From NCBI GenBank assembly GCA_963803295.1, contig CAWDMC010000003.1, forward strand, positions 124,001 to 188,000: 64,000 bases of DNA. The letters run 5' to 3'. The position numbers were made by a program, and so were the translations under genes. Below, in pieces: positions 26,993 through 34,301 of this stretch. How positions within the stretch are numbered: position 1 is the first letter of the stretch; each line of letters opens with the position of its first letter. Source of the DNA: CAWDMC01 sp963803295. Its GTDB lineage: Bacteria > Acidobacteriota > Terriglobia > UBA7540. Below the pieces are notes generated by a model. That model was not told where the DNA came from. It did not search any database and saw only the letters and a list, made by a program, of their open reading frames with translations.

Positions 26993-28204
26993 CTAATCTC
27001 CCTCAATCGTTACCTTCCCGGGTCTCAGGTGATACCAAACCCCGCGCCATTCGATTCGCCGCGTGAGACCTGCGGTTATAAAGTTGTAGAGCATCACCCA
27101 CGGCACCAAAGGAGCGAGTATCCAGTAGCACCACCCGTGACGGCGAAGGACCTCCTTTGCTTCGGGGAATCGCTCGCGCGCCACCAGCAGCCTGATGCGC
27201 GCCTTGGACTGGCCCAGGGCGAGGATGGCAACGAGCGCCGCCGCGATCGCTGACCGTTCTCGCGTCGAAACGAGAGGCGCCATGATCAGCATCAGTCCGA
27301 CCGCGAAGGTAGCGCAGTAGAGCAGGTGCGCCGCGATTCCCAGCCACCAGAACTTAGCCGCATACACGCGCGTGAGAATGATCTGCCGGTTTGACCAGCG
27401 CAAAAATGCGCACGCACCCGACTCCTCGCGGCTCGCCAAAAGACAGCGGGGTTCAAAGCGGATCCAGCCCCGCACACTCCGGACGGCACTCCGCACACCG
27501 TAATCATCACTGACCGTGTTTAACCAGTAGCAATCAGCCACCCGCAGCCGCTCGAAGTCCTCTATGCGGATCGCCATTGAGCCGCCCCAAGCGAAGTTGT
27601 CGCCGCGCTCGGACAACATGGTGGCGATGGATGTGTCCCAGGCTGCGCGAAGCCACGATCCAAGGGTCTCGCCCGGCAGATACCAGCGGAACCCGCTGCT
27701 CACTGTAACCTGCGGGTCCGCCAGGGGTTCCACCACGGACTTTAGCCAGTCGGTCCGGGGACACGCATCGATGTCCGCAAAGACCAGAACCTCGGTGTCG
27801 GGTTGGACGGATGGAAGAGCGTTGATCAGGTTTTGGACTTTCTGTCCTCGCTGCCGGGAGCGGGGACCGATCAGGACGCTTATGGGCGGTCCCGGAGTGC
27901 CCCTTGGCTGTGCGGCGATCCTTTGAAGCTGGGCATAGGCCGGATCGTCAGCCGAGGCCAATGTGAAGATCACCTGGTATCGGAGATAGTCCTGGTCGAG
28001 GAAAGCGAGCGCATTCAGCTCGTAGTCTGTCTCCCATGCCTTCACAGCAATTATCACCACTACAAAGGGCTTGTAGTCGCGTAGTATCCGTTGCCAACTA
28101 TGTCGCGCGTAGGCGAGGAATTTGTAGCCCTGGCGCAAAGCTACGAGGCTCTGCACCGCGAGGAGCGTACCCAGAAACGGGAAGATCTTTACCAAGAGGG
28201 GCAT
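26993..28204 (-). CDS. Membrane glycosyltransferase, family 2 (ceramide glucosyltransferase/HpnI-like)
   Basis: A 403-residue protein with one N-terminal helix and a GT-A domain: VVVIIAVKAWE, then VLVFADIDACPRTDWL (DxD-type motif), FAWGGSMAIR, and SDDYGV. Two or more helices at the C-terminus (AHLLYCATFAVGLMLIMAPL) complete the GT21-like layout. Such enzymes transfer sugar to a lipid at the inner membrane; HpnI acts on hopanoids. It reads divergently from another family 2 enzyme with HpnB features, so a lipid-glycosylation role is reasonable. The exact acceptor is not shown. Confidence 0.8.
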   Translation of the reverse strand: MPLLVKIFPFLGTLLAVQSLVALRQGYKFLAYARHSWQRILRDYKPFVVVIIAVKAWETDYELNALAFLDQDYLRYQVIFTLASADDPAYAQLQRIAAQPRGTPGPPISVLIGPRSRQRGQKVQNLINALPSVQPDTEVLVFADIDACPRTDWLKSVVEPLADPQVTVSSGFRWYLPGETLGSWLRAAWDTSIATMLSERGDNFAWGGSMAIRIEDFERLRVADCYWLNTVSDDYGVRSAVRSVRGWIRFEPRCLLASREESGACAFLRWSNRQIILTRVYAAKFWWLGIAAHLLYCATFAVGLMLIMAPLVSTRERSAIAAALVAILALGQSKARIRLLVARERFPEAKEVLRRHGWCYWILAPLVPWVMLYNFITAGLTRRIEWRGVWYHLRPGKVTIEGD

Positions 28205-28418
28205 CAGAAGGGAAGTCTAGCACAGGCCTTCTTGCCAATTTTGGCTGGACATTCAGAAACCCTCAAACCATCGCACTTCCTCGCACTTGGCCTGAGCGGT
28301 CGGCCCTTCCCTTTGTCGTTTACAGCTTCTTTGCTCATCGCATCTAGGTTGTCGACGCTGCCCGGTTCGGGGTAAGGTTAGATCGGGTCGACTATGAGCG
28401 GCCCCGGAATCGGCCTGT

Positions 28419-29603
28419 ATGCCCGTACTCGAGATATCTCTGTTCGCAGCCTGTTTGTCGTGGATCGGTCTCGCGATATTCCATTTGTGGAACACGCGCG
28501 GCGCCACCGTGCTGCGGCCTGATTTGCCGCTTGGGGTGGGGCCGAAGCCGCCTCGTGTCTCCATCCTAATACCCGCACGCAATGAGGAAGAAGCGTTGCC
28601 GCCCATGCTCGCCTCGCTGCTTTGCCTCGATTATCCGAACTATGAGGTGATCCTGGTGGACGACGATTCCACCGACCGGACCGGCTGTATCGCCGATGAG
28701 TGGATGGCGCGCCCCGAGAGTCACGGGCGTCTGCGGGTGATCCACCTTGAGAGCCTGCCGCCGGGGTGGCGCGGCAAAGTCTGGGCGCTCAATATGGCCA
28801 TGCAGGCCGCCGACGGGGATTGGTTGCTGGCGACGGATGCCGACGTAGTATTTCACCCGGCGATGTTGCGGTTGGCTATGGCAGAGGCTCTCGCGAGAGA
28901 GGTGCAACTGTTGTCGGCGGCGCCCGAATTTGAGTACGGGTTCTTCTGGGAGAAAGTGGTCCTGCCCGCCTTTTCGTTTCTGATTGCCACGCTGTTTCCC
29001 TTGCGGCTTGTGAACCGTCCAGATTTTCCGCGGGCCATTGCCGCCGGAGCTTTCATTCTGATGCGCCGGCTGGATTTTGTGGATCTAGGAGGCTACGAGC
29101 GGCTGCGCTCCGCCCTGGTCGAGGATCTGCGCACAGCGGAATTGTTCAAGAAGAACGGCCGCCGCACCTATCTTGTCCTCAGCCGTGGCCTGTTCCTGAC
29201 CCGCATGTACAGGAACACCCGCGAGTTGTGGGAGGGTATGAGCCGCAGCGCTTTTGAGGGAGTGGGATTCTCGATTGCGCTCGCCGCTGCTGGTATCGTC
29301 GCGGGAAACTTGCTGACGGTTTTGCCATGGCTGGTGGTTCTGGCACGGCCCCTGCTTGACCTTGGTTCCGGCCGGCATTGTTGGGCGGATCCTGCGTTCG
29401 TGCTAGCCGCCGTTTCCTGTGGACTCTCGTTGCTGATCTACGCGCAGATTCTGGGCTTCTACCGGGTGTCGCGGGTCTATTTCCTGACCCTGCCCTTGGC
29501 ATGCCTGTTCTACACGGGTGCGACCGTGAACTCGATGCTCAGGGGCCTGTGGGGAGACGGCGTGGCCTGGAAAGGACGCCGGTACCGCCCGCCGACATCC
29601 TAG
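28419..29603 (+). CDS. Membrane glycosyltransferase, family 2 (hopene-associated HpnB-like)
   Basis: A 394-residue protein: an N-terminal helix, then a GT-A domain with VSILIPARNEEEALP, VILVDDDSTDRT, LPPGWRGKVWALN and LLATDADVVF (DxD), then EDLRTAELFKKNG and three C-terminal helices. PPGW-GK and the layout match HpnB-type enzymes found with hopanoid genes. No squalene-hopene cyclase is in the window, so the hopanoid link is an inference from the family. The start ATG 28419 has only a weak Shine-Dalgarno. It is divergent from the glycosyltransferase at 26993. Confidence 0.8.
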   Translation: MPVLEISLFAACLSWIGLAIFHLWNTRGATVLRPDLPLGVGPKPPRVSILIPARNEEEALPPMLASLLCLDYPNYEVILVDDDSTDRTGCIADEWMARPESHGRLRVIHLESLPPGWRGKVWALNMAMQAADGDWLLATDADVVFHPAMLRLAMAEALAREVQLLSAAPEFEYGFFWEKVVLPAFSFLIATLFPLRLVNRPDFPRAIAAGAFILMRRLDFVDLGGYERLRSALVEDLRTAELFKKNGRRTYLVLSRGLFLTRMYRNTRELWEGMSRSAFEGVGFSIALAAAGIVAGNLLTVLPWLVVLARPLLDLGSGRHCWADPAFVLAAVSCGLSLLIYAQILGFYRVSRVYFLTLPLACLFYTGATVNSMLRGLWGDGVAWKGRRYRPPTS

Positions 29604-29682
29604 CGCCCCGCCATTCCCCGATCACGTCGAATTACTCTTTGTCGCCCGCTTCGGGTCGATCCAGGCCAGCTGAATTATGCGA

Positions 29683-29788
29683 TCATTTCCCGCAAAATCC
29701 CGCTGGAATCCCGCCGTATTTCCGCAGCTTTTCCGCAGGCTTTCGAGTTGGTATCGGGCAGCAGCCTGAATCGGTCCACTGATTTCAA
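29683..29788 (+). repeat. CCGC-phased intergenic repeat, full copy 2
   Basis: Five CCGC cores about 11 bp apart (29689-29745), followed by a GAGTTGGTATCGGGCAGCAG-type tail that ends in GATTTCAA. The copy at 56117-56223 matches it along the whole 106 bp with only scattered changes. It lies in the spacer between a glycosyltransferase and thioredoxin 2. Confidence 0.85.
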
Positions 29789-29890
29789 CTGAACTGAAAC
29801 AAAACGCAGACCACGGGCCGGTTCTCTGCTACCTCACTCCAGCTCTTCGCATCTCATATGAGACGTCAATAAGTACTTGAGGAAGGTAAT

Positions 29891-30334
29891 ATGCCTGTAG
29901 TCAGGAGCTGCAGCCAATGCGGTCAGCAAAACCGGATCCCAACCAAATATCTTGCCGGCAGCGCCCTTTGCGGAAGGTGTAAAGCATCCCTGACGCCGAT
30001 CGCCGAACCTCTCGCGGTTGACGGCGCGCTGTTCAATGAACTCATTCAGACCGTCCCTCTTCCTATGCTCGTCGACTTTTGGGCCGAGTGGTGCGGGCCA
30101 TGCCGCGCGGCTGCTCCCGAAGTCGCCCGCACCGCTGCCGATATGGCGGGGAAGGCGATAGTCCTAAAGGTGGATACAGAGAAACACCCTGAGCTCGCTG
30201 AACGCTTCAACGTCCGGGGTATACCGAACTTCGTCGTACTCTCCGGTGGCCAAATTGTCATGCAGCAGGCCGGTTTGGTAGACCATGGCCAGATGGAGCA
30301 ATGGCTTCGGTCCGCCGCGACTGTTTCCGCCTGA
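29891..30334 (+). CDS. trxC: Thioredoxin 2 (zinc-ribbon thioredoxin)
   Basis: A 147-residue protein. The N-terminus has two CxxC pairs (SCSQCGQQNRIP and LCGRCKASL) as in TrxC/YfiG zinc-binding thioredoxins. The thioredoxin fold follows with active site FWAEWCGPCRAAAPEVA and the cis-proline loop GIPNFVV. It is a cytosolic disulphide reductant, linked to oxidative-stress defence in other bacteria. The start ATG 29891 follows GAGGAAGG. It converges with the operon read from 32654. Confidence 0.92.
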   Translation: MPVVRSCSQCGQQNRIPTKYLAGSALCGRCKASLTPIAEPLAVDGALFNELIQTVPLPMLVDFWAEWCGPCRAAAPEVARTAADMAGKAIVLKVDTEKHPELAERFNVRGIPNFVVLSGGQIVMQQAGLVDHGQMEQWLRSAATVSA

Positions 30335-30394
30335 AAGGCACCTGGGGAGAGCCAGTTAGGACAGTGCCCAGGGGTCGGTCTGCGGGTTCGAATG

Positions 30395-30460
30395 CCTCTT
30401 AAGTCTCGTCCTCGAAATGTGCGTCTTAAGAGGAAGGAACCGCCGTCCAAATCCGGCGGT
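30395..30460. repeat. Two inverted repeats between convergent genes
   Basis: CCTCTTAAG (30395-30403) pairs perfectly with CTTAAGAGG (30425-30433) over a 21-nt spacer. Directly after it, ACCGCCG (30439-30445) pairs with CGGCGGT (30454-30460). They lie between trxC and the end of the putative defence operon, without T-runs. They may be a bidirectional termination region or a boundary mark of inserted DNA. Confidence 0.6.
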
Positions 30461-30493
30461 GAATCGGCAGGAATCAGATGCTGGATGCGGATA

Positions 30494-31141
30494 TCACTCG
30501 AACCTAGGCCACTGCGCCAAGGGCCACTTCTCCCGAGCGTCTCCGAAAGAGTCAACTAGCTGCTTTGAGCAGTGTTTGACAAGCAGACGGCCCCGAGTTT
30601 TGGTGTTCGTCCAGTACTCGCCGCGAAGCTCTTGGTTCGCTCCTCCGATCAGTCGAAGCTCCGCCGCGCCTTGCTGGCCACCGAGTCCCGCCCGGAATTC
30701 CTCGCGCAGCGAATAAACATAGGAAAGGTAAGTAACGTCCGGCTCTTCTTTTACAACGATCTTGGCCACATCCGACAGCCCCTCGCGGTCCTTTGTTAAG
30801 CTGTGAATGACGAGGGAGAAAAACGTCTGCCTGATGGCGAAGGCGATGGGAATGGCGACTCCAGGATTGTCGACGCCCCTTCGCCAATCGGATTCCAGAT
30901 GACCGATCCAAGTGCCGCCGACATTGGGTCTGCTAAACAGCAGACTGAATGGCCACCGCTTCCAGCCCCATTTGGCAAAAAGCAGCCAGAAAACCATGGT
31001 CGCACTCACCGCTGTCTCCACCCGCTCGATGGTGTGGAAGCCAATCCGCATGCCGTCGAGGGCCCATACCAGCAGGGCTAGCACCCCAACAGTTATGCCT
31101 GCCGTGATCTGCACGAATCGTTCGACATCATCTTTAGACAT
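30494..31141 (-). CDS. Two-TM beta-barrel effector-like protein (Cap15/2TM-beta type)
   Basis: A 215-residue protein from ATG 31141 (a TTG at 31159 is also possible). Two N-terminal helices (about residues 11-29 and 44-59) are followed by a beta-rich domain that opens with RPNVGGTWIGHLES and closes with LRGEYWTNTKTRGRLLV. This order, the GxW-G opening and the 'G-Y-T....T-G-L' close are features of the 'SMODS-associated 2TM beta-strand rich' effector family (Cap15). Cap15 binds cyclic nucleotides with its barrel and damages the inner membrane in CBASS; related proteins act in Panoptes. It lies 14 bp after the cyclase-like gene, third in the operon. Confidence 0.75.
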   Translation of the reverse strand: MSKDDVERFVQITAGITVGVLALLVWALDGMRIGFHTIERVETAVSATMVFWLLFAKWGWKRWPFSLLFSRPNVGGTWIGHLESDWRRGVDNPGVAIPIAFAIRQTFFSLVIHSLTKDREGLSDVAKIVVKEEPDVTYLSYVYSLREEFRAGLGGQQGAAELRLIGGANQELRGEYWTNTKTRGRLLVKHCSKQLVDSFGDAREKWPLAQWPRFE

Positions 31142-31155
31142 AGCCAAACCTGAAG

Positions 31156-31620
31156 TCAATCACTTGCTATGTTCAAACTTCGAATTACGCCACGCTCAAT
31201 AGCGATGGCGCCTTCCCGGTCGCTTAACACTGCGGTCATGACAACTGAAGGCAGCAAGGATCCGAGTAGCGCCGCCATGAAGCGAGCGCCGACAGGATGG
31301 TCGGGAATCGATTTCGGCATCAGGGCGGGGATTGGCGGTGCAAAGAAGTGAGACAAATGACTTATCGCGAGCGATCCTGCGTCGACAAGGTGAAAGCCGT
31401 CATGCAGAGGAGCGGCAGCATTCGACAACCGGCGGAGAAGTTCGGCGCTTTCGCTGAGATCGCCGCCGGGAAGTTCGGGCACCTGATCGGGCGGAACCAG
31501 GGGAGTGACTGGCAGCCGAAGGGGAGGGGAATACAAGATCAAACCTATGCCGGCGAAACCGGTCGGACGATTCGCCGCGACATGACGAAGAACGGCTCTG
31601 ACCCACTCCTCAACGTTCAT
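31156..31620 (-). CDS. Diadenylate-cyclase-domain-like protein (DisA_N/DAC-like), candidate nucleotide generator
   Basis: A 154-residue protein from ATG 31620 (MNVEEWV; ATG 31644 is an alternative). No signal peptide or membrane helix. The order of motifs follows the DAC domain: ELLRRLSN helix, then LHDGFHLVDAGS (D74-G75, compare DGA in DisA and CdaA), then VGARFMAALLGS (R113, compare G-x-RHR), then VVMTAVLSDREGAIAIERG (compare VIAISER..NVITL). The second arginine of RHR and the alanine of DGA are replaced. DAC enzymes make c-di-AMP from two ATP. The gene lies between a TIR protein and a 2TM-beta protein, so I infer it makes, or senses, their nucleotide ligand. Assignment is by eye. Confidence 0.55.
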   Translation of the reverse strand: MNVEEWVRAVLRHVAANRPTGFAGIGLILYSPPLRLPVTPLVPPDQVPELPGGDLSESAELLRRLSNAAAPLHDGFHLVDAGSLAISHLSHFFAPPIPALMPKSIPDHPVGARFMAALLGSLLPSVVMTAVLSDREGAIAIERGVIRSLNIASD

Positions 31621-31691
31621 TGCTCGATGTTCGCGAGAACTCATTTTAAGGAATTCCGGCCCACTCGCTGAAATGTTGTATCTCCGCTCGC

Positions 31692-32654
31692 TCAATCGAA
31701 ATCTGAATGCTTGGTGGCCTTGACCGTGCCCTCGCTCAGAATGTGGCCTTCGGTTCGGACTGTTCCCTCGAAGGCGCGAGGCTCTCCCGTCGGCCGGAGT
31801 CTCCACTGCGCCGACCACGGCTCAGGGAGCATATCCATCTCTGCCAATTCCGGCGGCGGGGTGCCAGTGAAAGCCATCCTCTGAATTGCGAAAGCCTCAG
31901 TCGTCAGCTCGATGGAACCATCTTTCAAACAGACGGCTTCGATGACCTCATGTGCGGTCCGATACTCTCCGTAGTAGAAACCTTGCCCAGAGCTACCCTC
32001 GGGCAACTTGAATTGCACTCGACCGTGGGCCAAGCCCCTGCCGACCTGTCCGCTGGCAGGAAGAAAGAGATCCCAGTATCCCTTGACTTGAACGTAGCCT
32101 GGACTCACGACTGGAAAATCTCTCCATGTTCGCAGATCGACAGCAAAATCCCATCGGCCGGTATAACCGTGAACGGTGTCGGTTCTCGAAAGACCTTCCG
32201 TGGTTGCAAGTAAGCGTGAGCTCCAAATCTTGAGCTTCTGTTCGGCGTTTTGCCGGAAGAGGTCCGGATTGGGTTCTCCGGCCGGCGGATCCATTCGGAC
32301 TACCGTCAAGCCGGCCAGGTCAGAAGGCAATTCGGCGCCATCATACTGGCACACGGCAACGCTATGACGGCCTAGCCTGCCCGCCACCAGCCCAAACTCG
32401 AGCATGACGTTTGCGCGCGGAGACTTCACGAGCTTGTCTCGGATCTTGCTGTCATCATCGGCGGTGGCTATGAAGACGGCAGCGCAACACTGACGGAGCA
32501 TGCGTTCGAGCGCCTCGAAGGTCAGGAAACCTGGCTCGAAAATCTCGGTCCACAAGCGGCCTTCCACTTCGGCTTCGGTTGAGAGTAAGGCGCAGATATG
32601 CCGAGCCTTGTCCAGCGCTTCGCTCGATGAGCCAACAAAGATCGAACGCTTCAT
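31692..32654 (-). CDS. TIR-domain (CAP12/Pycsar-type) effector with a beta-rich C-terminal domain
   Basis: A 320-residue protein from ATG 32654, chosen because CGGAG sits seven bases upstream. The N-terminal TIR-like domain (1-125) has KRSIFVGSSSEALDKARHIC, a central FIATADDDS, and SPRANVMLEFGLVAGRLGR with the likely catalytic glutamate E86. Proteins with this TIR type cleave NAD+ when a cyclic nucleotide binds a second domain. The C-terminal part (about 195-320) is beta-rich (GYTGRWDF, VKGYWDLFLP, AFEGTVRTEG) and unlike STING or a CAP-type nucleotide domain, so it may be a new sensor. First gene of the three-gene operon; no membrane helix. Confidence 0.8.
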   Translation of the reverse strand: MKRSIFVGSSSEALDKARHICALLSTEAEVEGRLWTEIFEPGFLTFEALERMLRQCCAAVFIATADDDSKIRDKLVKSPRANVMLEFGLVAGRLGRHSVAVCQYDGAELPSDLAGLTVVRMDPPAGEPNPDLFRQNAEQKLKIWSSRLLATTEGLSRTDTVHGYTGRWDFAVDLRTWRDFPVVSPGYVQVKGYWDLFLPASGQVGRGLAHGRVQFKLPEGSSGQGFYYGEYRTAHEVIEAVCLKDGSIELTTEAFAIQRMAFTGTPPPELAEMDMLPEPWSAQWRLRPTGEPRAFEGTVRTEGHILSEGTVKATKHSDFD

Positions 32655-32777
32655 GAGGATCTCCGGTGTTGAGTAGTGTATCTTAGCGTGCTCTGGCCGG
32701 CACAAACACAACTCGTTCCAAAATGGTGCAGCGACTTCAGAACCGGTCCCTGTCCGGACGGTCCTCGTTGCAGTGTG

Positions 32778-33971
32778 CTACGTGGATCGCTTACGTTCAA
32801 GCAAATAAGGCATATCCTCAAGACGGGGAATGCCATCATTCACCGCGAACTGATGCGGATGACCGGAATCCGCGTCCGTGTCCCACAGAGCGGCCGCACC
32901 ATAAGCTCCGTCAACACGCAAGGCGTAGAAGCTCAGGTCCATCTTGCTCAAGCGCTCAGGCCAGCGCCGGAAGTTATGCTGTACGCGGCGCATCGCCTCC
33001 AGGCAAGCCTCGCCAGGAGTCTTGCCCTGCCGCATCATCTCGACAATCGTGTGACCGCCGGCCACGCGGATATTCTCTTCACCTCGACCCGTAGATCCGC
33101 CGCCGCCCACTTCGCCATCCACGTAACAGCCCGCTCCAATGATGGGCGAATCGCCCAGGCGTCCCACGATCTTCCAGGCGAGACCGCTGGTGGTGGTGGC
33201 GCCTGAGATCTCGCCCCTGGCGTTGAGTCCCAGGCAATTGATAGTGCCGGTGGGAGGATGGAGCACCGAGCGCACGGCCAGCTCACGGTCCGCTTCGGGA
33301 ATGCCCAGCTCGCGGGCGCGCTCGTGGAGCATGGCCGTAAGGTTCGGACCACTGAGTTTCTCCCTCATCACCTTGTCGTAGTCGGGCGAATCGAGGCCTG
33401 CGCCCCAGGAGTCGCGTACGCTGCGCGTCTCGCGCCACAGCAGCCACACCTTGCGCGCCTTTTCGGTCAGCAGGTCCACCATGTCGAAGCCCAGATCACG
33501 CGCGAACCGGGTTGCTCCTTCGCCCACCAGAAAAATCTCGTCAGTGTGATCCATCACCGCCTTGGCCACAAGCGAGGGCGTCTTGACCCGGCTGATTGCG
33601 CCCACCGCACCGCAGCGCATCGTGGGTCCGTGCATGACGCAGGAATCGAGCGTTACCTCGCCTTCCTCGTTGGGCAATCCGCCATAGCCCACCGACATAT
33701 CTTCAGGATCGATCTCGTTCATATTGACGCCGGCGATGACCGCATCGAGGGTATCGGCGCCATTCGCCAGCTTTTCGTAAGCCACGCGCGTGGCGCCAAA
33801 ACGATGGCCATTGGCGCTCGAGATCACGATAGGCCGGCGGCGGGTGCTGTCGCCAGACCCCTTCATTGCCGCTTGGGGACCGGCACAAGCAAGCAAGCTG
33901 CGGGCCGCACCTAGTCCGGCGGTAAGGCTCACCGTGAATCGCCGACGAGACATTCGAGATATTAGGGACAT
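32778..33971 (-). CDS. Exported N-terminal-nucleophile hydrolase (glycosylasparaginase/isoaspartyl peptidase type)
   Basis: A 397-residue proenzyme. The N-terminus has SRRRFTVSLTAG (twin-arginine type) and a lipobox-like SLLACAG, so it may be a Tat-exported lipoprotein. Family motifs: NMNEIDPEDMSVGYGGLPNE, then PPTGTINCLGLN with the catalytic Thr created by self-cleavage at G/TIN, and GCYVDGEVGGGGSTGRGE. Enzymes of this family hydrolyse N4-(beta-N-acetylglucosaminyl)-asparagine or isoaspartyl peptides. ATG 33971 follows AAGGAGCT at ideal spacing. It lies upstream of the TIR operon on the same strand, with a 123-bp gap. Confidence 0.9.
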   Translation of the reverse strand: MSLISRMSRRRFTVSLTAGLGAARSLLACAGPQAAMKGSGDSTRRRPIVISSANGHRFGATRVAYEKLANGADTLDAVIAGVNMNEIDPEDMSVGYGGLPNEEGEVTLDSCVMHGPTMRCGAVGAISRVKTPSLVAKAVMDHTDEIFLVGEGATRFARDLGFDMVDLLTEKARKVWLLWRETRSVRDSWGAGLDSPDYDKVMREKLSGPNLTAMLHERARELGIPEADRELAVRSVLHPPTGTINCLGLNARGEISGATTTSGLAWKIVGRLGDSPIIGAGCYVDGEVGGGGSTGRGEENIRVAGGHTIVEMMRQGKTPGEACLEAMRRVQHNFRRWPERLSKMDLSFYALRVDGAYGAAALWDTDADSGHPHQFAVNDGIPRLEDMPYLLERKRST

Positions 33972-34301
33972 GGAAAGCTCCTTGTTCCTTGGATGGAGGA
34001 GAGATTATATCGCCACTGCTGATATAGCACGCCCCGCTCGAGAGATCGAGAGGTTGAGAAATATGGAGACTTCAGGCACCGGATGTGAGATGATAAACAC
34101 ATCGATATCCGGCAGATACAGCAAGCGCCTCGCACCAAAGCTAAGAGCTCTATCGCGTTTATTATGAATAACATGGACCCTGGACCGGGCATCTTCCGGC
34201 CAGTAACTTGCCAAAGAGGATTGCGGATCCATACCCAATGCGCCGGGGCGAAGCTGGAGAAACGTATAATGACCCGGTGCCACGTTTAGGGAGAAAAGGT
34301 A
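33972..34301. other. Non-coding spacer between divergent genes
   Basis: A 330-bp spacer between the Ntn hydrolase and biotin carboxylase. It holds the Shine-Dalgarno of each gene and a small inverted repeat TATATC/GATATA (34006-34026). Open frames here lack codon bias or similarity I recognise. Nothing else is seen. Confidence 0.5.

Noticed and set aside
30375..30400. GGTTCGAAT resembling a tRNA T-loop.
   Set aside because: The flanking bases do not form the 5-bp T stem and no acceptor or anticodon arms can be drawn.
31156..31620. Reading the middle gene of the defence operon as mCpol, which is known to pair with 2TM-beta effectors in Panoptes.
   Set aside because: No GGDD-like palm motif is seen; the HDGF...GARF...SDREG order fits DisA_N/DAC better. 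Structure prediction would decide.
34005..34283. A 92-codon minus-strand frame in the spacer before accC.
   Set aside because: No ribosome site and no family features; probably chance.
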